Assembly (NCBI GenBank): GCA_016764035.1
Contig: JAESSQ010000151.1
Location: forward strand, 1-27,272
Source: Gammaproteobacteria bacterium
GTDB taxonomy: Bacteria; Pseudomonadota; Gammaproteobacteria; SZUA-229
Reading direction: 5' to 3'
DNA: 27,272 nt
Made by a program: the position numbers and the translations under genes. The notes beneath the pieces are model-generated. The model searched no databases. It saw only the letters and a list, made by a program, of their open reading frames with translations, and had not been told where the DNA came from. The first letter of the stretch is position 1; each line of letters begins with the position of its first letter. Shown piece by piece: positions 1-8,405 of the stretch.

Positions 1-1603
1 CGGTGTATTGGGTCAAATGGGAAATGTCAGTGGCTATGCCGATTAGATCTCTTAGCGCATCCTGCGCATCCATGCCTTGTTTTGCAGTGTCACTCTCGTA
101 CGACTCGATGTAAATACGCACCGTCGCGCCCTCGGTGCCTGTGCCAGAAAGACGAAAGATAATGCGTGCGCCGTCTTCGAATAAAATTCGCATGCCCTGT
201 CCCGTACTGACACTCTGATCTACCGGGTCGGTATAGGAAAAATCATCACACACCTTAATACTACGGCCAGCAAAGTTAGTGCCCGCTAATTTGTCGAAAC
301 GTGAACGCAGGTCATCCATCATGTTGTTGGCTGATGAAGCATTGACCGCCTCATAATCATGTCGCGTATAATAACTGCGGCCATATTCTGCCCAGTGTTC
401 GGTGACGATCTGCTCTACTGATTGTTTTCGCGCAGCAAGAATATTCAGCCAGAAAAGCACAGCCCAAAGGCCGTCTTTTTCGCGTATATGATCAGAGCCG
501 GTACCGAAGGATTCTTCACCACAAAGCGTAACTTTACCCGCATCCATCAGATTGCCGAAAAACTTCCAGCCGGTCGGTGTCTCATAACAATCGATGCCAA
601 GCTTTTTAGCGACATGATCGACGGCTTCGCTGGTTGGCATGGAGCGCGCTACGCCTGCAATACCATCGGCATAACCGGGAACCAGTGTTGCGTTGGCAGC
701 CATAATAGCCAGTGAATCACTGGGGGTGACAAAAAAATGCTTGCCTAAAATCATGTTGCGGTCACCATCACCGTCGGATGCTGCACCAAAATCAGGCGCA
801 TTGTCGCCGTACATGATGTCTACTAATTCTTTGGCGTAGGTTAGGTTTGGATCGGGGTGGCCACCGCCAAAATCTTCTTTGGCTTCGCAGTTAATGTTGT
901 TGTCAGCGGGTACGCCTAACATGTCTTCAAACACGACTTTGGCATAGGGTCCGGTGACGGCATGCATGGCATCAAATGCCATGCGAAAGTCACTGTTTAA
1001 TAATGTACGTATGGCATCGAAGTCAAACAATGTTTGCATGAGTTCTGCATAGTCAGTAACAGGGTTTACTACTTCAACTGACATATCGCCAAGCTGCTGT
1101 GTGCCGATGTCGTCGAGTGAAATATCAGCAACGTCGAGTGTTTTATATTCGCTAATGGTTTCTGTGCCAGCAAACATTGCCTCGGTTACAGCTTCCGGGG
1201 CTGGGCCACCATTGCCGATATTATATTTAATACCGAAGTCTTCATCTGGTCCTGCAGGGTTGTGACTGGCAGAAAGAATCAGTCCGCCGTAAGCTTTATA
1301 TTTTCGAATGATGCATGACGCTGCGGGTGTAGAGAGTATGCCGCCCTGGCCGACCAGTGTTTTGCTAAAACCATTAGCCGCTGCCATTTTTAAAATAATC
1401 TGGATAGCTTCGCGGTTGTAAAAGCGACCATCACCGCCAACCACAAGTGTGCTGCCGGAAAAATCGCCTATGGCATCGAAGACAGATTGTACAAAATTTT
1501 CCAGGTAATGTGCTTGTTGAAATACTTTGACTTTTTTACGTAGGCCAGAAGTGCCTGGACGTTGTCCTTCGAAAGGGGTGGTTTTTTGTATCTTGTTCGA
1601 CAT
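1..1603 (-). CDS. pgm: Phosphoglucomutase (alpha-D-glucose phosphate-specific), 3' end cut by window edge
   Basis: Interconverts glucose-1-phosphate and glucose-6-phosphate in the cytoplasm, linking hexose phosphates to glycogen synthesis. I translated the minus strand from ATG at 1603-1601; 534 codons are open to the window edge. The usual length of this PGM1-like family is about 545 residues, so only the last few codons are missing. Key motifs are present: the phosphoserine loop SASHNP (about residues 111-116, Ser113 being the phosphorylated residue), the metal loop DGDGDR (277-282), the sugar-binding GEESFG (362-367) and a C-terminal phosphate-binding SGTGTEGAT. A GAGGG ribosome-binding site lies just before the ATG. 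The gene is divergent from glgC, which uses its product glucose-1-phosphate. Nothing suggests inactivation. Confidence 0.95.
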   Translation of the reverse strand, partial: MSNKIQKTTPFEGQRPGTSGLRKKVKVFQQAHYLENFVQSVFDAIGDFSGSTLVVGGDGRFYNREAIQIILKMAAANGFSKTLVGQGGILSTPAASCIIRKYKAYGGLILSASHNPAGPDEDFGIKYNIGNGGPAPEAVTEAMFAGTETISEYKTLDVADISLDDIGTQQLGDMSVEVVNPVTDYAELMQTLFDFDAIRTLLNSDFRMAFDAMHAVTGPYAKVVFEDMLGVPADNNINCEAKEDFGGGHPDPNLTYAKELVDIMYGDNAPDFGAASDGDGDRNMILGKHFFVTPSDSLAIMAANATLVPGYADGIAGVARSMPTSEAVDHVAKKLGIDCYETPTGWKFFGNLMDAGKVTLCGEESFGTGSDHIREKDGLWAVLFWLNILAARKQSVEQIVTEHWAEYGRSYYTRHDYEAVNASSANNMMDDLRSRFDKLAGTNFAGRSIKVCDDFSYTDPVDQSVSTGQGMRILFEDGARIIFRLSGTGTEGATVRIYIESYESDTAKQGMDAQDALRDLIGIATDISHLTQYT

Positions 1604-1652
1604 ATAACCCTCAACTCATTTCATTAATAATAGCTAAAAAGTGAATCGCCAG

Positions 1653-1666
1653 ATAGTGTACACTAT
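1653..1666. promoter_or_regulatory. 14-bp perfect palindrome between pgm and glgC
   Basis: The sequence ATAGTGTACACTAT is perfectly self-complementary with no spacer. It lies in the 131-base region between the divergent pgm and glgC genes, 50 bases from the pgm start codon and 69 bases from the glgC start codon. The position and symmetry fit a dimeric repressor or activator site that could control both genes. The regulator is unknown and no such protein is encoded nearby. Chance occurrence cannot be excluded. Confidence 0.4.
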
Positions 1667-1734
1667 GCACCGATAATAAATCAGTCTAATCTTGTATTAT
1701 TCCCTTTTAGGGGAAGCATTTATCAGGAGTAACT

Positions 1735-3000
1735 ATGTCCAATAAACCTGCAGAACGTACCATCAGTCAACTCACCGCCAGTACAGTAGCTATTGTTTTA
1801 GCTGGCGGCAAAGGGTCGAGACTAAAAGCATTGACAGAATGGCGAACGAAACCCTCGGTACCTTTTGGCGGTAAGTTTCGTATTATCGATTTCCCACTGT
1901 CTAACTGTATCAATTCCGGTATTCGTCGTATCTCGGTGTTAACACAATACAAATCACATTCGTTACAACGTCATTTGCAACGTGGCTGGAGTCTTCTTTC
2001 TGGTCAGTTCGGTGAGTTCCTCGAAGTGTTGCCGGCGCAGCAGCGTGTTGGTGAAGGTTGGTATGAAGGTACCGCAGATGCGGTTTATCAGAACCTGGAT
2101 ATTTTACGTTTTCATGGCCCGGAATATATCGTGATACTGGCAGGTGATCATATCTACAAGATGGATTACGGCAAGATGATAGCTGCTCACGTTAGCAAAG
2201 GAGCCGACATTACTGTCGGTTGTATACCGGTAACGATGAAAGAAGCGACCGAGTTTGGCGTGATGGCAATCGATGATGAGCGGCGTATTGTTGAATTTGC
2301 TGAAAAGCCTGAGAGCCCTAAAGCAATGCCAGGTAACGATTCTATGGCGCTTGCATCGATGGGTATCTACGTGTATACCACTAAATACCTGCGTGACACA
2401 TTGGTCGCCGATGCCAAGGACGAAAATTCTACCCATGATTTTGGTCACGACCTAATTCCAGACGCCATCGAAAACGCTAACGCTTTTGCTTTTCCTTTTG
2501 TTGATGCCAATACCGGTGCGCCTGATTACTGGAAAGATGTCGGTACCATCGATGCGTTCTGGCAAGCCAATTTAAACTTGGCTACCCTCGAGCCTGACCT
2601 AAACATGTATGATTCTGCGTGGCCTATCTGGACCTATCAAGAGCAACTGGCACCAGCCAAATTTGCTTTTGATGACGATGATCGCCGAGGTATGGCAACA
2701 GATTCGTTGATTTCTGGTGGCTGTCTGATTACCGGATCAAGTGTAACCAGATCGGTATTGTTTTCTAATGTGCGTGTGCATTCTTATGCCACGGTTGAAG
2801 ACAGTGTTATCTTGCCAGATGTAACTATTGGGCGAAATTGCCAACTAAGTAAGTGTGTGGTGGATAAGGGTACAATTATTCCTGAAGGAACCATTATTGG
2901 CAAAAATCCGGAAGAGGATGCCAAGTTATACGATGTAAGTCCTAGTGGTGTTGTGTTGGTAACGCCAGAAATGTTTGGGCAAAATTTGCACGCGGTATAA
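1735..3000 (+). CDS. glgC: Glucose-1-phosphate adenylyltransferase (ADP-glucose pyrophosphorylase)
   Basis: Makes ADP-glucose and pyrophosphate from ATP and glucose-1-phosphate, the committed step of bacterial glycogen synthesis. The protein is 421 residues, against about 430 in E. coli. The N-terminal nucleotidyltransferase fold shows LAGGKGSRL (22-30), KPSVPFGGKFRIIDFPLSN (39-57), WYEGTADAVYQN (109-120) and LAGDHIYKMDY (135-145). The C-terminal part is a left-handed beta-helix with hexapeptide-like repeats. A clear ribosome-binding site (AGGAG) lies 6 bases before the ATG. By remembered alignment to E. coli GlgC, the position of the fructose-1,6-bisphosphate-binding Lys39 is Trp36 here (LTEWRTKP), so allosteric control may differ. 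It is the first gene of a glucan cluster continuing with GH57, malQ and a NUDIX gene. Confidence 0.96.
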   Translation: MSNKPAERTISQLTASTVAIVLAGGKGSRLKALTEWRTKPSVPFGGKFRIIDFPLSNCINSGIRRISVLTQYKSHSLQRHLQRGWSLLSGQFGEFLEVLPAQQRVGEGWYEGTADAVYQNLDILRFHGPEYIVILAGDHIYKMDYGKMIAAHVSKGADITVGCIPVTMKEATEFGVMAIDDERRIVEFAEKPESPKAMPGNDSMALASMGIYVYTTKYLRDTLVADAKDENSTHDFGHDLIPDAIENANAFAFPFVDANTGAPDYWKDVGTIDAFWQANLNLATLEPDLNMYDSAWPIWTYQEQLAPAKFAFDDDDRRGMATDSLISGGCLITGSSVTRSVLFSNVRVHSYATVEDSVILPDVTIGRNCQLSKCVVDKGTIIPEGTIIGKNPEEDAKLYDVSPSGVVLVTPEMFGQNLHAV

Positions 3001-3089
3001 TGCTAGCGTCTGGCTAGGTATCACTGCCGGCCATTTTATGTGGCTGCAGAACATGTTAAAACGTCCTGCAGCTACGTCTATTTATTGAA

Positions 3090-4796
3090 GTGAGCAAAGT
3101 TATGCAAAAACCTTTATCTGTCGTATTTTACTGGCATATGCACCAGCCTTTTTATCGTGAGGCTGAGAGTGGTAAATACCACTTGCCATGGGTCTATCTG
3201 CACGCCATGAAAGACTATACCGACATGGCAAATATTCTTGAACAAGTGCCAGGTGCTCGCGCAGTAATCAATTATGTGCCATCTCTAACGGCGCAGATTG
3301 AGGACTACGCCTTGCAGTTACGCAACTGGTTAAACGAGCAGATAGACGAGTTACCTGATCCGTTGCTCAATGCCCTGATAAATGAAACCGGTGTTTATTC
3401 AGATGAACAATGTGCATATTTGCTGGAAGCATGTTTTCGACTGAATCATGAAAAAAACATGCACCGTTATCCTGATTACAGTCGACTAGCCAATTTGGCT
3501 GAACACGCTAAAGATTATGACGCCAGTTTGTATTGTGGGCCAAAATTTTATACCGACCTGGTCACTTGGTACCATTTGGGCTGGCTAGGGGAAACTGTTC
3601 GAAATTCAAACTTTGTCGCTCGCCGATTAATCGAAAAAGGTCGAGATTTCACTTATCAGGATAGACGTGACCTACTGACATTAATCGCGTCACTGCTCGA
3701 TGAAATCCCTGAGAAGCATCGTAAATTACAGGCTGCGGGAAAAATAGAAATTACCACGACGCCTTATGCGCATCCGATTTTGCCGCTGTTGTTAGATTTT
3801 AATACGGCGCTGGAAACCGTACCGGATGCGATTATTCCTGAGCAGCCATACCCCGGTGGTAAAGCCAGAGCAATTGAACACATCGAATTAGCTAAACAAT
3901 CGCATGAGAAATTATTTGGTGAAGCAGCAAAAGGTTGCTGGCCATCCGAAGGTGCTGTTTCAGATGCATCGCTGGCCCTGCTGGGGCAAGCTGGTTTTGA
4001 CTGGTGTGCAACCGGAGAAGGTGTGTTGCATAACTCATTGGGCCGTAATATTCGTGAAGGACAACCAGAAGAGCTTTATAAGCCCTGGATTGTGGGTAAA
4101 GGAAAAAAGGAAATCACCTGCTTTTTCCGTGACGACCATTTGTCTGATCTGCTCGGCTTCGAATATTCACGCTGGGATACTAACGACGCGGTGAGTAATT
4201 TCATGCATGAACTAGCAGGTATTCGGCATCGTACACAAGGTGTCGATGACCCGGTGGTTGCTATCATTATGGATGGAGAAAATGCCTGGGAACATTACCA
4301 TGAGAATGCTCTGCCATTTTTGACTGGTCTGTATCAGGCGATTATCGAGCATGATGACTACGAGCTGACAACGTTTAGTGATTACCTGGCAGAAGCACCG
4401 GCGACTAACAAATTAAAATCGCTTACGGCCGGTTCGTGGGTATACGGAAATCTTTCGACATGGATTGGTGATAAAGCCAAAACGCGTGCATGGGAATTAT
4501 TAATAGAAGCCAAGCAAACTTACGATAAAGTCTATTCATCGCTTGCAGCAGAGCAGCAGGAAGCGGCCAGTGAGCAACTTCGCATCTGTGAAGGTTCGGA
4601 CTGGTGCTGGTGGTTTGGCGATTACAATCCAGGTTTAGCTGTCAGAGATTTTGATAACTTATATCGTCAGCATTTGAAAAAATTGTATCAACTACTTGGT
4701 AAGCAGTACCCTGCAAGTCTGGAAGAAAATATATCCAGCGGTGGTGGTGAAGCAGAGGGTGGCGGTACCATGCGCAGAGGTAATAACGATCAGTGA
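3090..4796 (+). CDS. Glycoside hydrolase family 57 protein (alpha-amylase/amylopullulanase-like)
   Basis: Acts on alpha-1,4- or alpha-1,6-glucans; the exact reaction cannot be read from sequence. The 568-residue protein begins with the GH57 signature HMHQPF (15-20). It carries GCWPSEGAVSD (about 282-292; the Glu fits the catalytic nucleophile), RDDHLSDLLGFEYS (346-359; an Asp there fits the acid/base), IMDGENAWEHYHENA (about 392-406) and DWCWWFGDYNPG (about 504-515). There is no signal peptide, so it is likely intracellular and acts on glycogen or maltodextrin. The open frame starts with GTG at 3090, but ATG at 3102 is as plausible because neither has a strong ribosome-binding site. The last 20 residues are Gly-rich and look disordered. 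It overlaps malQ by four bases (GTGA), so the two are translationally coupled. Confidence 0.9.
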   Translation: MSKVMQKPLSVVFYWHMHQPFYREAESGKYHLPWVYLHAMKDYTDMANILEQVPGARAVINYVPSLTAQIEDYALQLRNWLNEQIDELPDPLLNALINETGVYSDEQCAYLLEACFRLNHEKNMHRYPDYSRLANLAEHAKDYDASLYCGPKFYTDLVTWYHLGWLGETVRNSNFVARRLIEKGRDFTYQDRRDLLTLIASLLDEIPEKHRKLQAAGKIEITTTPYAHPILPLLLDFNTALETVPDAIIPEQPYPGGKARAIEHIELAKQSHEKLFGEAAKGCWPSEGAVSDASLALLGQAGFDWCATGEGVLHNSLGRNIREGQPEELYKPWIVGKGKKEITCFFRDDHLSDLLGFEYSRWDTNDAVSNFMHELAGIRHRTQGVDDPVVAIIMDGENAWEHYHENALPFLTGLYQAIIEHDDYELTTFSDYLAEAPATNKLKSLTAGSWVYGNLSTWIGDKAKTRAWELLIEAKQTYDKVYSSLAAEQQEAASEQLRICEGSDWCWWFGDYNPGLAVRDFDNLYRQHLKKLYQLLGKQYPASLEENISSGGGEAEGGGTMRRGNNDQ

Positions 4797-6268
4797 ATCA
4801 ATGGATTGATCGTCGTCGCTCCGGCGCGTTGTTGCATATCAGTTCTTTGCCTGGGCCGTTTAAACGCGGTGTCTTAGGCGAAGAAGCACGTGCTTTTATC
4901 GACATTATTGCCGATGCTGGTTTCTCCGTCTGGCAGTTCTTGCCCTTGGGTCCGACACGCGATCATGGTTCGCCTTATGAGTCGCTCTCCTCTGCGGCAG
5001 GTAATGTCGAATTCATCGACTTGCGTGATTGTGTCAGCCGAGGCTGGTTAAGTCAGGAGACTTGTCAGGCGCATATAAACGGTGCCATTGTTTTTGACGC
5101 TGCACTGACCGCGGCGGCTGATGGGTTCTGGCAGCAACTTTCTAGCGACGCATCACTGGCAAATGAATTCGATACCTTTTTGCATGATAATGCAGACTGG
5201 TTAGATGATTATGCGCTGTTTGCCGCGATTAAATTGGATACTGAAAATGCGCCCTGGTGGCAATGGCCAAAGCCATTACGCGACCGGTCGGCACCTGCCT
5301 TAGATAAAACCAGAGCAAAACTTTCATTATCTATCCGTCAGATACAATTTCAGCAGTTTTTGTTTGCCGAGCAATGGCAGCAGATAAAGCAGTACGCAGA
5401 ACAACGTGGCGTCATGATGTTTGGTGATATCCCTATCTACGTCGCGCATGACTCGGTTGACGTATGGGCTGACCGACAATATTTCACAGTTAATAAAAAA
5501 GGTTTGTGTGATCACGTCGCAGGTGTTCCACCGGATTACTTTTCGGAAAATGGACAACGCTGGGGCAGTCCATTATATAACTGGGATGCACTGCAAGCGG
5601 ATGATTTTTCCTGGTGGGTAAAACGCTTACGTAGGCAACTTCTGCTTATGCACCTATTTCGTATCGATCATTTTCGTGGATTGGAATCGTACTGGGCAAT
5701 ACCGGGTGATTCGCCAGATGGTCGTACCGGTGACTGGTTGCCAGCACCCGGCACGGCGTTACTGAAAACGTTGAATAAAGAATTAGGTCGGCTGCCGCTG
5801 ATTGCTGAGGATCTAGGTCTTATCACGCCTGAAGTGACCGCACTGCGACAGGCATTTGGTTTGCCTGGTATGAAAATACTGCAATTTTCTTTTGGTGATG
5901 ATGCGTCCAACCCTTATCTTCCGCATCATCATGAACATGACAGTGTCGCTTACACCGGCACGCACGATAACGATACATCGCTGGGCTGGTTTATGTCTGC
6001 ATCGGAGCATGAAAAATGGCATGTTGCCAACTATCTTGATATTTCGAAAGATAACGATGTGACCATAGCCATGATACGTTCGACGCTAGCATCGGTTTCC
6101 CGTCTGGCCATTATTCCGGTGCAGGATTTATTAGCGCTGCCGACCGATGCACGCTTTAATACCCCAGGTACACTTGAGGGTAACTGGTGTTGGCGGTTGG
6201 AAGATTTTGATGCGTTACGGCTTGTGCAAGAAAAATTTCAGTCGCTTAATCGTCTTTATGGGCGTTAA
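4793..6268 (+). CDS. malQ: 4-alpha-glucanotransferase (amylomaltase / disproportionating enzyme, GH77)
   Basis: Transfers alpha-1,4-glucan segments between chains, recycling short maltodextrins. The length of 491 residues matches the shorter plant-D-enzyme-like type rather than the 694-residue E. coli MalQ. GH77 motifs are intact: RRSGALLHISSLPG (8-21), GDIPIYVAHDSVDVW, VAGVPPDYFSENGQRWG, RIDHFRGLESYWAIP (about 289-303, Asp nucleophile), LIAEDLG (acid/base Glu about 339), THDNDTSLGW (about 390-399) and the C-terminal NTPGTLEGNWCWR. The start is GTG at 4793, overlapping the GH57 stop codon. An ATG at 4801 is out of frame and was not used. It acts with GlgC and the GH57 enzyme in glucan turnover. 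Confidence 0.95.
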   Translation: MNQWIDRRRSGALLHISSLPGPFKRGVLGEEARAFIDIIADAGFSVWQFLPLGPTRDHGSPYESLSSAAGNVEFIDLRDCVSRGWLSQETCQAHINGAIVFDAALTAAADGFWQQLSSDASLANEFDTFLHDNADWLDDYALFAAIKLDTENAPWWQWPKPLRDRSAPALDKTRAKLSLSIRQIQFQQFLFAEQWQQIKQYAEQRGVMMFGDIPIYVAHDSVDVWADRQYFTVNKKGLCDHVAGVPPDYFSENGQRWGSPLYNWDALQADDFSWWVKRLRRQLLLMHLFRIDHFRGLESYWAIPGDSPDGRTGDWLPAPGTALLKTLNKELGRLPLIAEDLGLITPEVTALRQAFGLPGMKILQFSFGDDASNPYLPHHHEHDSVAYTGTHDNDTSLGWFMSASEHEKWHVANYLDISKDNDVTIAMIRSTLASVSRLAIIPVQDLLALPTDARFNTPGTLEGNWCWRLEDFDALRLVQEKFQSLNRLYGR

Positions 6269-6295
6269 TCGTTTTATGGTTATAGCTTTTGATTA

Positions 6296-6829
6296 ATGAA
6301 GAAAGCCGAGCTAATAACACAGACATGTGAATTTTCAGGCCGTGTAATTACGGTTAATCGTGACACCGTCTGTTTGCCTGACGGTCATCAAATGGACATG
6401 GAAATTGTTCATCACTCGGGTGGTTCGGCTATTGTCGCGATTGACGAACAGCAACGGGTATGTCTTATCCGTCAATACCGTTATGCGGTGGCGGACTGGA
6501 TATGGGAAATTCCGGCGGGCAAGATTGATGCCGGTGAAACACCTGAATCCACCGCCAGGAAAGAATTGCAGGAAGAAGCCGGTGTGTTAGCCACGAGTTG
6601 GTCATCGCTGGGCAAAATGTATGCGACGCCTGGTTATTGCGATGAGACGGTCTATTTGTATCTGGCGAAAAAGCTGCAATCAACGACGATTCAGCATGAG
6701 CCTGGTGAGCTTATCGACATACATTGGCTGCCATTTAGCGAGGCTATTGAATGGGCGTTAAAGGGCAAGATAAATGATGCCAAAACACTGGTGGCACTTT
6801 TTCGAGCCAGCGAAATATTAAAAGCATAA
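6296..6829 (+). CDS. NUDIX hydrolase, ADP-ribose/ADP-sugar pyrophosphatase type
   Basis: Predicted to cleave ADP-sugars to AMP and sugar phosphate with Mg2+. The 177-residue protein has one NUDIX box, starting GKIDAGE (near 82) and ending KELQEEAGV; the usual Arg of the REUxEE core is Lys, a mild change. About 16 residues later comes the Pro in YATPGYCDE, the spacing described for ADP-ribose pyrophosphatases. Coming 27 bases after malQ on the same strand, it is plausibly in the glucan operon. There ADP-glucose could be its physiological substrate, lowering flux from GlgC; that is inference from context. No strong ribosome-binding site precedes the ATG, and no terminator is evident after the gene. 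Confidence 0.88.
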   Translation: MKKAELITQTCEFSGRVITVNRDTVCLPDGHQMDMEIVHHSGGSAIVAIDEQQRVCLIRQYRYAVADWIWEIPAGKIDAGETPESTARKELQEEAGVLATSWSSLGKMYATPGYCDETVYLYLAKKLQSTTIQHEPGELIDIHWLPFSEAIEWALKGKINDAKTLVALFRASEILKA

Positions 6830-6947
6830 AAGCATTTTTTAAAGTGATATTGTTGATTAGATAGATGATTTTCTGCTTTAGAATCGAATATGAGGTAGAC
6901 AGCAGGAAATCAAGGGTTTAACCTACGCGGTGTTTAGTTTTTTGAGT

Positions 6948-7059
6948 GGCACTAACAATATAAGTTAAGGTGTTGTGACGGCATGGATGGCGTGGATATT
7001 ACAAAACGATTTTGACGCGCCGCTTAATTTATCTAAACCTGGCCAGGTTTGTTAGTGCC
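6948..7059. repeat. 11-bp inverted repeats enclosing about 90 bases
   Basis: GGCACTAACAA at 6948-6958 is exactly repeated in inverted orientation as TTGTTAGTGCC at 7049-7059. The 112-base interval has no coding potential. This could be the ends of a small non-autonomous element, a long-range stem in a leader RNA, or paired operator half-sites. No clear target-site duplication flanks it. The outer CTAAC/GTTAG ends resemble integron attC ends, but the inner core boxes do not fit. Confidence 0.4.
7035..7050. promoter_or_regulatory. Perfect 16-bp palindrome upstream of fbp
   Basis: AAACCTGG followed directly by CCAGGTTT is perfectly self-complementary with no spacer, located 183 bases before the fbp start codon. 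A zero-spacer palindrome of this length with central GGCC is typical of a homodimeric regulator's operator. I cannot assign a regulator; it is not the usual Cra or LacI-type core with a central CG. Confidence 0.45.
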
Positions 7060-7232
7060 GGATTATAGACATAAGAACGATAACTGAGCAGTACGCGATA
7101 TAGCTTGCCCGTATGATACTTATCCACATGATATAGGACATAGAGCATACGAGTAATTACACGAAAGAATTGATTTTTAACTGAATTTTGATTGGCTTAA
7201 TTCAGAACCAACCAATGCCATAGGAGAACACT

Positions 7233-8249
7233 ATGCAAGAACTGGGTACAACATTATCATCATTTATTATCAATGAGCAGCGTAAATTAGGCAGCAGTGC
7301 CGGTGGTACTTTTACCGGTCTGTTAAATGACATCACCATTGCCTGTAAAGGTATTGCTAACCTGGTAAACCGCGGCGATTTAGCGGGTGTTCTGGGCGTT
7401 ACGGATAGTGAAAATTCAATGGGCGACGTGCAAAAGAAGATGGATCTGATCGCCGATCAGATGTTTATCGATGCACTGGAAAATAATGGTCACTGTGCCG
7501 GTATGGCATCAGAAGAACAGGACGATGTAATACATACTTCAGAAGGAAAACAACGCGGTCATTATCTGGTTACCTTTGATCCATTGGATGGCTCATCCAA
7601 TATGGACATCAACATGGATGTCGGTGCAATCTTTTCTATATTGCAGGCACCAGAAGGCATAATAAACCCCACTGCCGAACACTTTTCTCGCCCTGGTACC
7701 GAGCAGATTGCTGCTGGCTATTGTTTGTATGGGCCATCGACTATGATGGTTTTGACTACCGGTAATGGTGTAAACGGGTTTACCCTGTGTTCGTCAATCG
7801 GTGAATTTATTCTGACGCATCCAAATATGGCTATTCCAGAAGATACTGCAGAGTACGCAATTAATGCGTCAAACCAGCGTTTCTGGGAAAAACCTGTTCA
7901 GGATTACATCGCTGATTGTGTTCAGGGTGAAGAAGGTCCGTTAGGCAAACGATATAACATGCGTTGGGTTGCTGCCATGGTTGGTGAGATACACCGTATC
8001 TTATGTCGTGGTGGTATTTTCCTTTACCCTATCGACGAACGTAACCGTGAAGCGGGTGGTAAATTACGCTTGTTGTACGAAGGCAACCCAATGGCAATGA
8101 TCGTAGAACAAGCCGGTGGTGCTGCTTACACAGGCTATGAGCGCGTCATGGAAGTGAAGCCTAACGGCGACCCGCACCAGCGTGTTCCAGTCATCATGGG
8201 CTCTAAAAACGAAGTTATGAAAGTAATGGAATATCATAAGAACGCGTAG
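7233..8249 (+). CDS. fbp: Fructose-1,6-bisphosphatase class I
   Basis: Hydrolyses fructose-1,6-bisphosphate to fructose-6-phosphate, the committed gluconeogenic step (also used in the Calvin cycle). The 338-residue protein matches the class I family (E. coli Fbp 332). Visible motifs are MASEEQDD (about 90-97), FDPLDGSSN (115-123, metal and phosphate binding), LYGPSTMMVL, and GGKLRLLYEGNPMAMIVEQAGG with the substrate-binding lysine. A good AGGAGA ribosome-binding site precedes the ATG by 6 bases. The gene is transcribed alone: a 400-base gap lies upstream and a large hairpin repeat downstream. Its product feeds glucose-6-phosphate toward Pgm and GlgC in the same region. Confidence 0.97.
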   Translation: MQELGTTLSSFIINEQRKLGSSAGGTFTGLLNDITIACKGIANLVNRGDLAGVLGVTDSENSMGDVQKKMDLIADQMFIDALENNGHCAGMASEEQDDVIHTSEGKQRGHYLVTFDPLDGSSNMDINMDVGAIFSILQAPEGIINPTAEHFSRPGTEQIAAGYCLYGPSTMMVLTTGNGVNGFTLCSSIGEFILTHPNMAIPEDTAEYAINASNQRFWEKPVQDYIADCVQGEEGPLGKRYNMRWVAAMVGEIHRILCRGGIFLYPIDERNREAGGKLRLLYEGNPMAMIVEQAGGAAYTGYERVMEVKPNGDPHQRVPVIMGSKNEVMKVMEYHKNA

Positions 8250-8405
8250 AATATTAGCGTTTGTTTTTTGTGTCGAGGCAGCCATGGATGGCCAGTCTTA
8301 ACGGTTTGAGTTTTTTTCATTAATTGTTCAAATAAGTAATCATTGTTTTATTGAATGTTGCTATTACCCAATGTTGAAAAAATTTTTCCCGATAGAGTAA
8401 TAATT

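Larger units (their letters stand above)
6830..7232. other. Intergenic region upstream of fbp, no gene seen
   Basis: This 403-base gap holds no credible open reading frame. It contains a pair of 11-bp inverted repeats (6948-6958 and 7049-7059), a perfect 16-bp palindrome (7035-7050) and one copy of the recurring word CATGGATGGC (6982-6991). The final bases carry an AGGAGA ribosome-binding site for fbp (7221-7226). It most likely holds the fbp promoter and its operators; I could not fix -35 and -10 boxes with confidence. Confidence 0.6.

Noticed and set aside
422..715. 97-codon plus-strand frame at the window start
   Set aside because: It is antisense to pgm, whose motifs are all intact on the minus strand in this interval.
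6948..7059. The 11-bp inverted repeats before fbp as an attC site
   Set aside because: CTAAC/GTTAG outer ends are present but the inner core boxes do not match, and no cassette-like gene is adjacent.
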